Below are positions 1-9,114 of a stretch of 64,000 nt of DNA, one piece after another (position 1 is the stretch's first letter; every line of letters begins with the position of its first letter). The notes beneath the pieces are model-generated. The model had not been told where the DNA came from. It made no database searches and worked only from the letters and a program-made list of their open reading frames with translations. The DNA is from Gemmataceae bacterium. Its GTDB lineage: Bacteria > Planctomycetota > Planctomycetia > Gemmatales > Gemmataceae. The stretch lies in contig SHZZ01000001.1 in the NCBI GenBank assembly GCA_009692005.1, positions 262,171 through 326,170 on the forward strand. The letters are read 5' to 3'. The position numbers and the translations under genes were made by a program.

Positions 1-1449
1 GAGAAAAATGGGCCGGCCAGGGGCCATGGCACCACCATTTATTTCGAGCCCGACCACGAAATCTTTCGCTCGACTCAATTCGACCCTGTTTGGATCCGCT
101 CGCACTTGGAGGATATGTCCTATATTCATAATGGCCTGAAGATTGTTTTTGAAAACGAAACCACTCGAGAAACTTTCGACCTCACTCATCCAGGGGGAAT
201 TCCCGAGTTTCTTGCAAAACTAATTCTCGATTCACAAAAACCGGCTATCACCGAAAGCCCATTTTCCCTTAGCCGCAAGGAAGGGGATAAAATGGAAGTC
301 GCTCTCCAGTGGACCGAGTCTACGGATGAAACCCTTCGTTCCTATGTGAATGGGATCCGCACCGCCGCGGGAGGGACTCATGAAGCCGGTTTGAAAAATG
401 GCATCGGCAAGGCCATTCGCAATTTCATGGAAACGCATGAGATCAAAGTCAAGGGAATCACCATTACTGCCGAGGATATCCGCGAAGGGATCGTGGGGAT
501 TCTCTCGGTGTTTGTCCGTGACCCGATGTTTCAGGGGCAAACCAAGGAAAAATTGAATAACCCAGATATGCTGGCGATTGTGGACAATTTCGTGCGGCCG
601 GCAATGGAAGCTTGGCTGAATGCCAACAAAACGGCGGCTGACCAGATCGTGGGTCGCATCGTTTTGGCCGCCAGGGCCCGCCTGGCTTCTCGCGAAGCCG
701 CTTCCGAAGTGAAAAGGAAGTCGGCTACTTCACGCAGGTTAAACCTTCCAGGTAAATTATCCGATTGCAAATCCACTAACTTGGACGACTCGGAGTTGTT
801 TATTGTCGAAGGCGATTCCGCTGGTGGTTCGGCCAAACAAGGCAGAAATAGCAAAACTCAGGCGGTCCTGCCCTTGCGAGGTAAAATCCTGAACTCTGAG
901 GGGCTTCCCTTGAGCCGAGTTATGGGAAACGCCGAATTGTCGGATTTGGTGACCGCGTTGGGAACTGGCGTGGGGGATAAGTTCGACTTGGCTGGCTTGC
1001 GCTACGGGAAAATCATCCTGCTCATGGATGCTGACGCCGATGGGCACCATATCTCCACTTTGCTTTTGGGGTTTTTCTTCCGCCATATGCCGGAGCTGAT
1101 CCGTAAGGGGCATATTTTTCTGGCCCAGCCGCCCCTGTACCGCGTCGATGTTGGTAAGGAAACCTTTTGGGCTCGGGACGACGCTCACAAGGAAGAAATC
1201 CTGGCTGGTTTGCGAGCTAACGCCAAGCCGGAAATCTCTCGATTTAAAGGGTTGGGTGAAATGGACCCCTCCGTACTTGCTATGACTACCCTGGAAGTGA
1301 AAAACCGGATCCTGCTTAAGGTGGAGATTGATTCCAACCTGGAAACCGACAAAACCTTTGTCGACCTGCTTGGTAAAGACTCCACCCCCCGTTTTATTTT
1401 CATCATGGAACACGCCGCCCGAGCCGTGGCGGAAGACTTGGACATTTAA
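1..1449 (+). CDS. DNA gyrase/topoisomerase IV subunit B (GyrB/ParE), 5'-truncated by window
   Basis: The reading frame is open from the first base, so the gene begins upstream of the window. This subunit supplies the ATPase and TOPRIM half of a type IIA topoisomerase, which passes one DNA duplex through another. The TOPRIM signature EGDSAGGSAKQGR and the metal-binding acidic motif DADADGHH are present, as are PLRGKILN and the C-terminal FKGLGEMD motif. The forms DADADGHHI and GHIFLAQPPLYR look more like ParE than classical GyrB, but I cannot separate the two from this fragment. The gene converges on the acyl-ACP synthetase downstream. The family is certain; the paralogue assignment is not. 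Confidence 0.93.
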   Translation, partial: EKNGPARGHGTTIYFEPDHEIFRSTQFDPVWIRSHLEDMSYIHNGLKIVFENETTRETFDLTHPGGIPEFLAKLILDSQKPAITESPFSLSRKEGDKMEVALQWTESTDETLRSYVNGIRTAAGGTHEAGLKNGIGKAIRNFMETHEIKVKGITITAEDIREGIVGILSVFVRDPMFQGQTKEKLNNPDMLAIVDNFVRPAMEAWLNANKTAADQIVGRIVLAARARLASREAASEVKRKSATSRRLNLPGKLSDCKSTNLDDSELFIVEGDSAGGSAKQGRNSKTQAVLPLRGKILNSEGLPLSRVMGNAELSDLVTALGTGVGDKFDLAGLRYGKIILLMDADADGHHISTLLLGFFFRHMPELIRKGHIFLAQPPLYRVDVGKETFWARDDAHKEEILAGLRANAKPEISRFKGLGEMDPSVLAMTTLEVKNRILLKVEIDSNLETDKTFVDLLGKDSTPRFIFIMEHAARAVAEDLDI

Positions 1450-1504
1450 GGCTTCTGTCGGTTGCTGGATTGCCTGGCAGGCCGTGGTTGTCACCCTTGG
1501 CTGC

Positions 1505-3781
1505 TCAAGGGTTTCCTGCTAGTTTCAGGGCGGCTGCTTTTAAACCGGCCAAATCTAGTTTCCCGCTCCCCAAAGAAGCGATTTCTTCCACCGGGTGGAA
1601 ATCCTTGTCCGAAGGGATCCACAAATTGGGTAACCCCTTACCCTTCAACCCGGTGGTCCAGCCACTCAGGGTGAAATTGAAACTTTCTAAAGACTTGGGA
1701 AGGTACAGGACAACAATCCTTTCTCCCCGGAATAAATCGGGCACACAGGTGACACCGCATACTCTTTCGGAGGTTTTTAATAATGCGTGAAGCTCTTCTT
1801 CAACCCTTTCAAGCGGCACCATCTCCCCTGCAATTTTCGCGAAGCGGCTGAGGCGGCCCGTTAAGGTAATAAACCCTTCCGGGTTCAGTTTTCCTATGTC
1901 TCCTGTGGTGTACCAATTTCCCACCATGGTTTCCTGTGTTTTAGCTTCATCGGCGAAATAGCCTTTCATCACATTAAGCCCAGTTGCCAAGACCATTCCT
2001 TCCTGGCCGGTTTCCAAGGGGATCTTGCTGACTGGGTCAACTACTTGGACCGCCACTCCGGGAATTGGCATGCCAATGGCGCCGAATTGATTGCGAAATA
2101 TTTTCCCCCCGGGAATAGGGATGTCGACTTGGTTTAGCGAAACAACAGGGGATAATTCAGTGCAGCCGTAGCCTTCCAAGGGCAGGCAGTCGAACTTGGC
2201 TTCAAACTCTTTGGCCAAGGAAACCGGGAGCTTCTCTGCTCCGCAGATGAGAATTCTCAAAGATTTGAAGTCATCCACGGCGGCTTTTTTCAAACAGAAG
2301 CGAAGGAATGTCGCGGTGGAAAGGTAAATCGTACAGCTATGGGCTTTACACAGGGTGCCAATTTCCCTGGCTTGCCGGGGATCAGGGTAATAAACCGTCG
2401 AGGCCCCTACTTGCAATGGCGTCCAGAAAGAAACCGTGTACCCGAAGCTGTGGAAAAAGGGCAAGGCGCCTAAGAGGCAATCCTGATCGTCGACATCGGC
2501 GCCACGAACAGTGGACCAAGCGTTGGCGGCAATATTTTCATGAGTGAGCATGATGGCCTTGGGTTTTCCCGTACTGCCGCTGGAATAAATCAGGGTAAGG
2601 GTGTCGTGCGGTGCGGGATAATGCGGCTTTAAAAAGCAATGGAAGAATAGGAACTTGGGGAAAGTCCTGGCTGCAAGAAAAGTAATAGTTTTTTTCCAGG
2701 TGGAAACTCTGGGGAGAATGTCTTCCAAATAAATCACTCGGATGCCGGCCTTCTCCGGCCAGGGCATGCGGCTGGTGAATTTTTTTGCCGTGATCACCGT
2801 GACCGCGCCAGGCTTTTCCATGCAATAGTGGACCACATCCGGTGAAGTGGAGTAGTTGAGATTGACAGATATTTTCCCCAAGTTTGCCAGGGCAATATTG
2901 ACCAAGGCGCCTCCCGTGCTGTTGGGCAGCCATACCCCGATGTAAATTTCCTTTCCTAGTTCTTTTTTCAATTCCTTTGCCAGACAAATGGCCGCGACTA
3001 AAGTTTTGCAATAAGTCAGGTTTAATTTGGGGTTGGCCAGATCGGGGAAACAGGGAATGCCGGGTGATTTCAGGGCAGTTTCGGCAAAACGAATGTGGAC
3101 CGGTGTCAGGCGGGTTTTTACCTTTTGCGAGGCTTCCAACGAAAGTTCCTGAAACCGGTTGGCCAGCCCGCCCTGATCGCTTTTTGAGAATGGTTTGCCA
3201 ATGAGCAATAGCCAGGGAAAAGCCCCGGGGTGGCACTCCCTTTTAAGAACGCGGTCCTTTCTGTTGCCAAACCTGCTGCCCAACATTTGTTCGAGGAATA
3301 TTGGCACAACTACGGGACGAGTTTTCCTGGTGAAGTAGCGATGAATTCGTTCCAGTTCAATGGGTTTTCCCTTATCGGCCAGAAACCATTCGGCAACGAC
3401 GCAGAGCCGGCCTCCCGTGGCAAGGATTTTTTTTGCTCTTTTGATTTGAGCTTTTTGCTGAAGCAAGGTGTCTTGGAGATTCAAAATGAGAAAGCGGGAA
3501 TGATCGGCTCTTACCCAAGGCCCAGGCCCCCCCGCGTTTAACACGAAAATCGTCGTTTTTTCAAGGTGGCTTTCCAGGGCAAACAAATCCTCGTAGCGGA
3601 TTCCGCGGGCGATTAATAGCACAGGCCCTGTAGCTGGGATATTTTCTAACCCGGTCACGAGGACCCGCTTGGATTTCCTTGCGAGAGCCAGGAAGAGGAC
3701 TAGAAATCCGCACAGGAATAGGATCAAGAGAATTGGCCAAGAATTTATGCTTGCCAGGGTTGGAAAGGAAAGCCAAACCAT
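1505..3781 (-). CDS. Aas-like acyl-ACP/acyl-CoA synthetase with degenerate PlsC-like N-terminal domain
   Basis: A two-domain protein of 758 aa. After a membrane segment near residues 12-31 comes a PlsC-like acyltransferase region (about 40-200). An AMP-forming adenylation domain follows (about 250-750), with the P-loop SSGSTGKPK near residue 400, a TTGD motif, FAKIAGEMVPLERVEEE (typical of Aas) and a C-terminal GKLD lysine. It should activate fatty acids as acyl-AMP, for phospholipid re-acylation or lipid synthesis at the membrane. The HX4D acyltransferase motif is not intact: the matching stretch reads GIRYED, with no histidine. I chose the ATG at 3781 because AGGAG lies about 10 nt upstream; a TTG 57 bp earlier is also in frame. 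Confidence 0.85.
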   Translation of the reverse strand: MVWLSFPTLASINSWPILLILFLCGFLVLFLALARKSKRVLVTGLENIPATGPVLLIARGIRYEDLFALESHLEKTTIFVLNAGGPGPWVRADHSRFLILNLQDTLLQQKAQIKRAKKILATGGRLCVVAEWFLADKGKPIELERIHRYFTRKTRPVVVPIFLEQMLGSRFGNRKDRVLKRECHPGAFPWLLLIGKPFSKSDQGGLANRFQELSLEASQKVKTRLTPVHIRFAETALKSPGIPCFPDLANPKLNLTYCKTLVAAICLAKELKKELGKEIYIGVWLPNSTGGALVNIALANLGKISVNLNYSTSPDVVHYCMEKPGAVTVITAKKFTSRMPWPEKAGIRVIYLEDILPRVSTWKKTITFLAARTFPKFLFFHCFLKPHYPAPHDTLTLIYSSGSTGKPKAIMLTHENIAANAWSTVRGADVDDQDCLLGALPFFHSFGYTVSFWTPLQVGASTVYYPDPRQAREIGTLCKAHSCTIYLSTATFLRFCLKKAAVDDFKSLRILICGAEKLPVSLAKEFEAKFDCLPLEGYGCTELSPVVSLNQVDIPIPGGKIFRNQFGAIGMPIPGVAVQVVDPVSKIPLETGQEGMVLATGLNVMKGYFADEAKTQETMVGNWYTTGDIGKLNPEGFITLTGRLSRFAKIAGEMVPLERVEEELHALLKTSERVCGVTCVPDLFRGERIVVLYLPKSLESFNFTLSGWTTGLKGKGLPNLWIPSDKDFHPVEEIASLGSGKLDLAGLKAAALKLAGNP

Positions 3782-4000
3782 GGTGGGTATGCTCCTGCTT
3801 TGGGCGAAACTCCTCCGGCCACTCCATTGGGTTGTCAAAGGCTATGCGGGAACTATTTTTTGGTCAAGCTGGATGGCAACAAAAAACCACGGAAGGGGAA
3901 ATTCACTCTTTTGCCTGAATAAGAAAAGGATAGAATAAAAAAGGTTTAAGCCGCTTGGTTATTACCCGCCATGGTAATGTTCCAGCCAAAAGGAAGAAAA

Positions 4001-5470
4001 ATGGGAATTCGATCTTTAGGTGGCCTGTTGGCCGCCAAGGCCCCTTGGGTAAAAGTGTTTTGGGTTTGCCTATTCACGATGGGTTTCCCAGGATTTTCCA
4101 CTGCCCAAGAGATCAGCTTCATTAAAGATGTCGCGCCCATTCTTAAGGAAAATTGTTTTGCCTGCCACGGGGCAAAAAACCCCAAGGGCAAGTTAGACAT
4201 GACAAGGTATGAGTCATTACGGCACGGGGGAACCAAAGACGATCCCATTGCAACGGGGAAGCCCGACGAGAGTTATTTAATTGATGTTTTAAAGGCTACG
4301 GACAAAACTCGAATGCCCCCCAAGGAGAGCGGGGATCCGTTACCCAAGGAAAAAATCAAGGTTCTAGAAGCCTGGATCAAGCAAGGGGCCAAGTTAGATA
4401 AAGGCCTGACAGCGAAAACTGACCTGATGAAGGAACTTCGACTGCGGTGGAAATCACCTCCCGCACCGGAAAAGTACGCCTTCCCGGTCGCTGTCACCGC
4501 CCTGGCCTTTTCTCCAGATGCCAAAAAAATAGTTGCTGGCGGACACCATGAAATAACCGTTTGGGATGTGGAGAGCGGAAAACTGGAGAAACGCATTCGC
4601 ACACGGGCTCGCCGTTCCATGGCCTTTCAATTCCTGCCGGATGGCAAATTGGCAGTAGCCGGCGGACGACCCGGAGAGGAAGGCGATGTGCGGGTATACC
4701 AGATCCAGGGCACAGGCAAGATGGTGAATGGCGTGGCCATGCTGGATGGGGTGGACGATCCCAAGGTAATGGTCAAGCAAGTGTTAGAAAACGAGGACGA
4801 AGTTCTGTGCCTGGCTCTTTCTGCTGACGGGAAAAAGCTTGCCGCCGGCGGCTGCGACCGTTTGTTGTATGTGTGGGACATTTCCTCGGGCGTGGAAAAC
4901 GCCAAGTTGGAACAGAGTATTGAAAATCACGCCGACTGGGTTTTCTCCGCTGGCTTTTCGCCCGACGGGAAATTGCTGGCCAGTTCCAGCCGTGACAAAA
5001 CCGCCAAGGTTTGGAGCCTGGCCACCAAGGAGTCCCTGGCCACTTTTCCCGATCACCAAAACCCTGTCAACGGCGTGGCTTTCAAGGCCGACAATAAGAC
5101 TTGCTACTCCGCGGGGGATGATCGGCAAATTCGCCTTTTTGGTTTGGAAGGGGATAGGGCCGGAAAACAGGTGCGCGTGGCTGGGAATCATGGCGGGGCC
5201 ATTCTGAAACTGGCGGCCAACGCCAAGGCCAATTTGCTGGTCACCAGCGGCACCGATAACTTGGTGAAATCCTGGAACGCGGAATCAGGCGCCGCCTTGA
5301 AAAGCTTCCCGGGCCTGACGGACCATGTCCTTTCCGTGGCCGTTAGCCAGGACGGAAATTTGGTCGCGGGCGGAGCTTGGAACGGGGAGGTGATCATTTG
5401 GAAAGCCGCCGATGCTGCCGTGGTTAAAAAACTGGCCGTTTCTCCAGGGCAACAATTAACCTCCAAATAA
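4001..5470 (+). CDS. secreted planctomycete cytochrome c-type protein with WD40 repeats
   Basis: A 489-aa exported protein. A signal peptide covers roughly residues 1-36. A short cytochrome c-like domain follows, with the heme motif CFACHG near residue 47 and the MPP methionine region further on, as in the planctomycete cytochrome c (PSCyt1) family. The remaining ~350 residues form WD40 blades, seen as repeated motifs such as AFSPD..KIVAGG, GFSPDGKLLASSS..KTAKVW and SGTDNLVKSW. It is probably a periplasmic scaffold or electron-transfer protein; no substrate can be named. I chose the ATG at 4001 because AGGAAG precedes it by 4-5 nt; an upstream ATG at 3971 lacks this. Confidence 0.85.
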   Translation: MGIRSLGGLLAAKAPWVKVFWVCLFTMGFPGFSTAQEISFIKDVAPILKENCFACHGAKNPKGKLDMTRYESLRHGGTKDDPIATGKPDESYLIDVLKATDKTRMPPKESGDPLPKEKIKVLEAWIKQGAKLDKGLTAKTDLMKELRLRWKSPPAPEKYAFPVAVTALAFSPDAKKIVAGGHHEITVWDVESGKLEKRIRTRARRSMAFQFLPDGKLAVAGGRPGEEGDVRVYQIQGTGKMVNGVAMLDGVDDPKVMVKQVLENEDEVLCLALSADGKKLAAGGCDRLLYVWDISSGVENAKLEQSIENHADWVFSAGFSPDGKLLASSSRDKTAKVWSLATKESLATFPDHQNPVNGVAFKADNKTCYSAGDDRQIRLFGLEGDRAGKQVRVAGNHGGAILKLAANAKANLLVTSGTDNLVKSWNAESGAALKSFPGLTDHVLSVAVSQDGNLVAGGAWNGEVIIWKAADAAVVKKLAVSPGQQLTSK

Positions 5471-5495
5471 GGAACGATTCCTTGCCAATTGCCAA

Positions 5496-5523
5496 GACCC
5501 TGGAAATCCCGGGGTCTTTTTTT
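5496..5523 (+). terminator. intrinsic terminator after the cytochrome c-WD40 gene
   Basis: An 8-bp stem (GACCCTGG pairing with CCGGGGTC, one T-G wobble) with an AAATC loop is followed by a run of T. It starts 25 bp after the stop codon, the expected place and orientation. Confidence 0.8.
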
Positions 5524-5600
5524 ATTCAACGCCAATAGTGTTGGAGTTTCTCATTTGAAACGGTATGTTGATACCAATCATTTCGTTACCTGGAAGGGCC

Positions 5601-6845
5601 ATGGTCAGCAAAATTCATGTAATTGGGATTGGCAGCGATGGCTTAATGGGGTTAACCGGGATGGAAAGGGATTTCCTTTCTACCGCGCAGTTGATTGTTG
5701 GGGCGGAAACCGCCTTGGCCATGGTTGACTCCCTTCCAGGGAAAAAGCAAAAAGCCGGGTCAGACCTTCAGGAATTGGTGGAAATTCTCGCCAAGGTTTC
5801 CAAAGAACAAAAGGTCGCCCTTCTGGTGAGCGGCGACCCGTTGTTCTATGGTGTGGTTCGCTACCTGTGCGAAAAACTGGGCAAAGATTCTTTTGAAATC
5901 CACCCTCATGTCAGCAGCATGCAAATGGCGTTTGCCAGGGTCAAGGAAAGCTGGGACGACGCTTACCTGACAAACCTGCAAAATCAACCCATTGAGCAAG
6001 TGGTGGAAAGGATCCGTGTGTCGGAAACTGCTGGAATTTTCACCAGCCCCACTGAAACCCCCAGGCAGATTGCCAACCGACTGCTGGCCCGGGGGATAGA
6101 TTATTTCCGGGCTTATGTCTGCGAAAACCTTGGGGGAAAAGACGAAAGAGTGACGCAAGGGGACCTTGAGGAAATCGCACAATTGGATTTTGACCCACTC
6201 AATGTGATGATCTTGAAACGGAAACCGGGCCGACCGGATATCCCCTCCCTTTCCAAGGCTCCTCGCCAATTTGGCAATGCCGACGATTTATTTGCCCAGA
6301 GTAAACCAAAAACCGGGTTATTGACCCAATCGGAAATACGCGCTATTGCCCTCTCCCGCATGGCGATCAAGGCCTCCAGCCTGGTTTGGGATATTGGCGC
6401 TGGGTCGGGGTCGGTCTCCATAGAAGCGGCACAGTTGTGCTACGCGGGTTTGGTGTATGCCATTGAGCAGGACGCTGCCGATTTTCATCTTATTCTTGCT
6501 AACGCGGAAAATCTTGGCGTGAAGAATCTTAAGGCCGTCCATGGGGTAGCCCCCGATGTGTTTCAAGGATTGCCCCGGCCCGACGCGATATTTGTCGGCG
6601 GCATTGGCAAAGAAGTTATTGGCCTTTTAGAAAAAGCATTCTTGGCCCTATTGCCGGGGGGAAGAATGGTGGTAAATGTCGGGTCAATCGAAAACTTGTC
6701 CTTGGCGCATTCCCGCCTAAAGAAACTAAATCCCGATTTGGAAGTGCTATTGGTGCAAATATCCCGGGGTTTGGAGCAGTACGATTCCACGCGTTTTGAA
6801 GCCGTAAATCCTTCTTATTTAATAACCCTGGTCAAAAATCCTTAG
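5601..6845 (+). CDS. cobL: precorrin-6Y C5,15-methyltransferase (decarboxylating), CbiE-CbiT fusion
   Basis: A 414-aa bifunctional enzyme of corrin ring synthesis. The N-terminal CbiE half (about 1-205) has the tetrapyrrole methylase fold, with VIGIGSDG at the start and the SAM-binding VSGDPLFYG near residue 77. The C-terminal CbiT half (about 240-414) carries the class I SAM motif DIGAGSGSVS near residue 264. Together they methylate C5 and C15 and decarboxylate the C12 acetate. No other cobalamin gene is nearby, and I see no cobalamin riboswitch in the short leader. The ATG at 5601 follows GGAAGGG and gives the canonical start; an upstream ATG at 5565 is less likely. Confidence 0.93.
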   Translation: MVSKIHVIGIGSDGLMGLTGMERDFLSTAQLIVGAETALAMVDSLPGKKQKAGSDLQELVEILAKVSKEQKVALLVSGDPLFYGVVRYLCEKLGKDSFEIHPHVSSMQMAFARVKESWDDAYLTNLQNQPIEQVVERIRVSETAGIFTSPTETPRQIANRLLARGIDYFRAYVCENLGGKDERVTQGDLEEIAQLDFDPLNVMILKRKPGRPDIPSLSKAPRQFGNADDLFAQSKPKTGLLTQSEIRAIALSRMAIKASSLVWDIGAGSGSVSIEAAQLCYAGLVYAIEQDAADFHLILANAENLGVKNLKAVHGVAPDVFQGLPRPDAIFVGGIGKEVIGLLEKAFLALLPGGRMVVNVGSIENLSLAHSRLKKLNPDLEVLLVQISRGLEQYDSTRFEAVNPSYLITLVKNP

Positions 6846-6942
6846 TTCGGCCCACGAAAGAGTAGGTTTTATTAGCCAAGATGTAGCAGAGGTAAAGGAA
6901 GCCATCTAAAATGGAATAGAGGGATTGCAAGGAGGTGTCGGC

Positions 6943-8097
6943 TTGACCGTAAAATTTCCACCGCAGTCGTCCAAGAAAACCCTGGTTGGCCGCCAGGGCA
7001 AATCCATTCCTTCCGATCTGGCCTTAAAGATCCATCAAATCATGGTCCGCTCGCGACATATCGATGAGCGGATGATCAAAATGAGCAAGTCTGGCGAGGC
7101 CTTTTTCTGGATTGGCGGCCCCGGGGAGGAAGCCTTTAATTCTTGCCTTGGGCTGCAGGTCAAAAGAGGCAAGGGGCCGGAATTTGACTACCTTCATTTG
7201 CATTACCGCTCTCTGGCCACCATGCAAGCCATGGGTCTGGAACCTGCTGCCAGCCTCAGGCAAATGCTCATGAAGCGCACCGACCGCAATTCCATGGGCC
7301 GCAATTTTCCCGGCCATTATGCCATCCCTGAATGGAATGTCGTTCCCGTGACTTCCGTCATCGAGGTGCAGTTTGCCATGGCCCCGGGAACCGCTCTTAT
7401 GCAAAAGCGCCTTAGCCAAGATGCCATCTCTATCGTGGTTGGCGGCGATGCGGGCATTGCCGAGGGGGATTTCACCTCCTGTATGACCTGGAGTACCCGG
7501 CCTGGCTTGCGGTTGCCCGTGTTGATGATAGTGACCAACAACGGCTATGGCATTTCCACACCGCATGAGACGCAGCACTCTGAAAAAAACATCATCGACC
7601 GGGGTATTCCCTTTGGCATTCCTGGTGAGGTGGTTGATGGCAACGATGTGGTTGAATCCTGGCATGGGATTCAAAAGGCCATGGAATATTGCAGAACGGA
7701 AAGAGCGCCTTACCTGCTGGAAGCGCAAGTTTCCCGGTTGCATGGTCATTCATCGTCCAGTGGCGCTGCTCGAGTGGAAGGGGAAAAAGACTGTCTGGAA
7801 ATTCTGGAAAAACACCTAATGGCGCAAGGACTTGCCGCACGGGAATACATCGAAGCAATCCACGACTCGGCGCAACAAGAAATGCAAGAGGCTGCTCGAA
7901 AAGTACTTGCAGAGCCGAATCCCACTGCAGCCGATGTTCCCACTCATACTTATGCGCCCAGCCCAGTGGACGCGGTTTACCCCGTGGATTTTGACGGTTT
8001 ACCTGGAAAAGGGCCAAAGGGCCAAAGGGATAAAGGAGGTAGTCATGGCGTCCCTGGTTCAAGCAGTTCGCCTGGCACTTCACTATGGGGAAGATAA
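6943..8097 (+). CDS. 2-oxoacid dehydrogenase E1 component, alpha subunit
   Basis: The thiamine-diphosphate subunit of a branched-chain-type 2-oxoacid dehydrogenase (2-oxoisovalerate or pyruvate), which decarboxylates the 2-oxoacid and passes the acyl group to E2. The ThDP/Mg motif starts at GDAGIAEGDF and ends at TNNGYGIS; most relatives have GDG. A TTG start at 6943 sits 6 nt after GGAGGT and fits best. The last ~24 residues are read from DNA that also encodes the start of E1beta (53-bp overlap). A 2.75-copy AAAGGGCC repeat at 8008-8029 immediately precedes the overlap and has probably shifted the frame. The tail is therefore likely not ancestral. Confidence 0.9.
   Translation: MTVKFPPQSSKKTLVGRQGKSIPSDLALKIHQIMVRSRHIDERMIKMSKSGEAFFWIGGPGEEAFNSCLGLQVKRGKGPEFDYLHLHYRSLATMQAMGLEPAASLRQMLMKRTDRNSMGRNFPGHYAIPEWNVVPVTSVIEVQFAMAPGTALMQKRLSQDAISIVVGGDAGIAEGDFTSCMTWSTRPGLRLPVLMIVTNNGYGISTPHETQHSEKNIIDRGIPFGIPGEVVDGNDVVESWHGIQKAMEYCRTERAPYLLEAQVSRLHGHSSSSGAARVEGEKDCLEILEKHLMAQGLAAREYIEAIHDSAQQEMQEAARKVLAEPNPTAADVPTHTYAPSPVDAVYPVDFDGLPGKGPKGQRDKGGSHGVPGSSSSPGTSLWGR
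8008..8029 (+). repeat. short tandem repeat (AAAGGGCC, 2.75 copies) at the E1alpha/E1beta junction
   Basis: Two full copies of an 8-bp unit plus AAAGGG lie just before the E1beta Shine-Dalgarno (AAAGGAGGT, 8032-8040). The unit length is not a multiple of three, so gain or loss of a copy shifts the end of E1alpha. With one copy removed, the frame meets TAA directly at the Shine-Dalgarno. Confidence 0.85.
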
Positions 8098-9103
8098 GCT
8101 TGGTGTCACCGATATTTTTGGCGAGGATGCCGGGCCGCCCTTGGGAGGAATCTTCACAGCCACCCAAGGATTGAAAACGGCATGGAATTCTCCCTTGGAT
8201 GAACGCGGCCTGATTGGCATGGCCATGGGAATCGCTTATGCGGGCGGCCGGCCTGTGGCGGAAATACAATTTTGCGACTACGGATTCAATGTCATCGACT
8301 TGCTAAAAATTGCCGGGAACCAACGCTGGGCAAGCGCTGGTGCCTTTGAGCTGCCTCTGGTGGTCATGACGCCCACTGGGACCGGAATTCGCGGCAGCCT
8401 GTACCATTCCCATTCTTTTGAAAGCTGGGCCAGCCGATTGCCCGGCTGGAAGATTGTCATGCCTAGCAATCCCCTCGATGCCTATGGCCTGATGCTTTCT
8501 GCTATTCGCGACCCTAATCCTGTAATGGTCTTGCTGCCTAAAGCGCTTTTACGCGTGAAGGGGGGAGAAAAAATTCCTGGCGAACCCGCCGATGAGTTGG
8601 AGTTGTCCCGGCGGATCGACGCGCCAGTTGGTGATCGAAGCGATTGGATTCCCCAATGGCCGGATGTTGAGCCCTACTTCATCCCCTTTGGAAAAGGGGC
8701 GCTGACAAGAAAAGGTACCTCTGCCACGGTGGTTAGCTACGGCAGGCAGTTGCCGATTTGTGTCCAGGTGGCCAATGAGCTTTTCGCCAGCGGCCTGGGG
8801 GATGTGGAAGTGTTGGACCTGCGCTCTATATTTCCTTATGATTGGTCCCTGATATCTCAAAGCGTGGCCAAAACTGGCAGGGTGATACTTGTCAACGAAG
8901 ACACCGAGGTGACCAACTTCGGTGAACACCTGTATCGGAGAATCGTCGAAGAGTTCTTTTACGATTTGCTGGCCCCGCCGGTTTTACTTGCGGGGAAGCA
9001 TGTCCCAGGAATCGGCTTGAACCAGGAGTATGAAATGAACACGGTTCCCCAAGCCAGGGAGATCCGGGAAGCCTTGGTCAAACTCCTTGAAGTCCAACCC
9101 TGA
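8045..9103 (+). CDS. 2-oxoacid dehydrogenase E1 component, beta subunit
   Basis: A 352-aa partner of E1alpha; the two form the alpha2beta2 thiamine enzyme. The N-terminal half has the transketolase pyrimidine-binding fold with the conserved glutamate in PLDERGLIG, and SLYHSHSFESW matches E1beta families. The C-terminal half is the transketolase C domain (VSYGRQLPICVQVA; LRSIFPYDW). Overall resemblance is to the branched-chain oxoacid dehydrogenase rather than the AceE type. The ATG at 8045 follows a strong AAAGGAGGT by 4 nt. The in-frame upstream extension is rejected because it overlaps most of the E1alpha C-terminus. It is transcribed with E1alpha and E2. Confidence 0.92.
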   Translation: MASLVQAVRLALHYGEDKLGVTDIFGEDAGPPLGGIFTATQGLKTAWNSPLDERGLIGMAMGIAYAGGRPVAEIQFCDYGFNVIDLLKIAGNQRWASAGAFELPLVVMTPTGTGIRGSLYHSHSFESWASRLPGWKIVMPSNPLDAYGLMLSAIRDPNPVMVLLPKALLRVKGGEKIPGEPADELELSRRIDAPVGDRSDWIPQWPDVEPYFIPFGKGALTRKGTSATVVSYGRQLPICVQVANELFASGLGDVEVLDLRSIFPYDWSLISQSVAKTGRVILVNEDTEVTNFGEHLYRRIVEEFFYDLLAPPVLLAGKHVPGIGLNQEYEMNTVPQAREIREALVKLLEVQP

Positions 9104-9114
9104 GAGGTATTGAA

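Noticed and set aside
757-1494. A 245-codon minus-strand reading frame opposite the topoisomerase gene.
   Set aside because: It is antisense to TOPRIM and the C-terminal domain, and has no known motif.
5524-5600. Possible cobalamin riboswitch ahead of cobL.
   Set aside because: The leader is too short after the upstream terminator and shows no matching conserved boxes.
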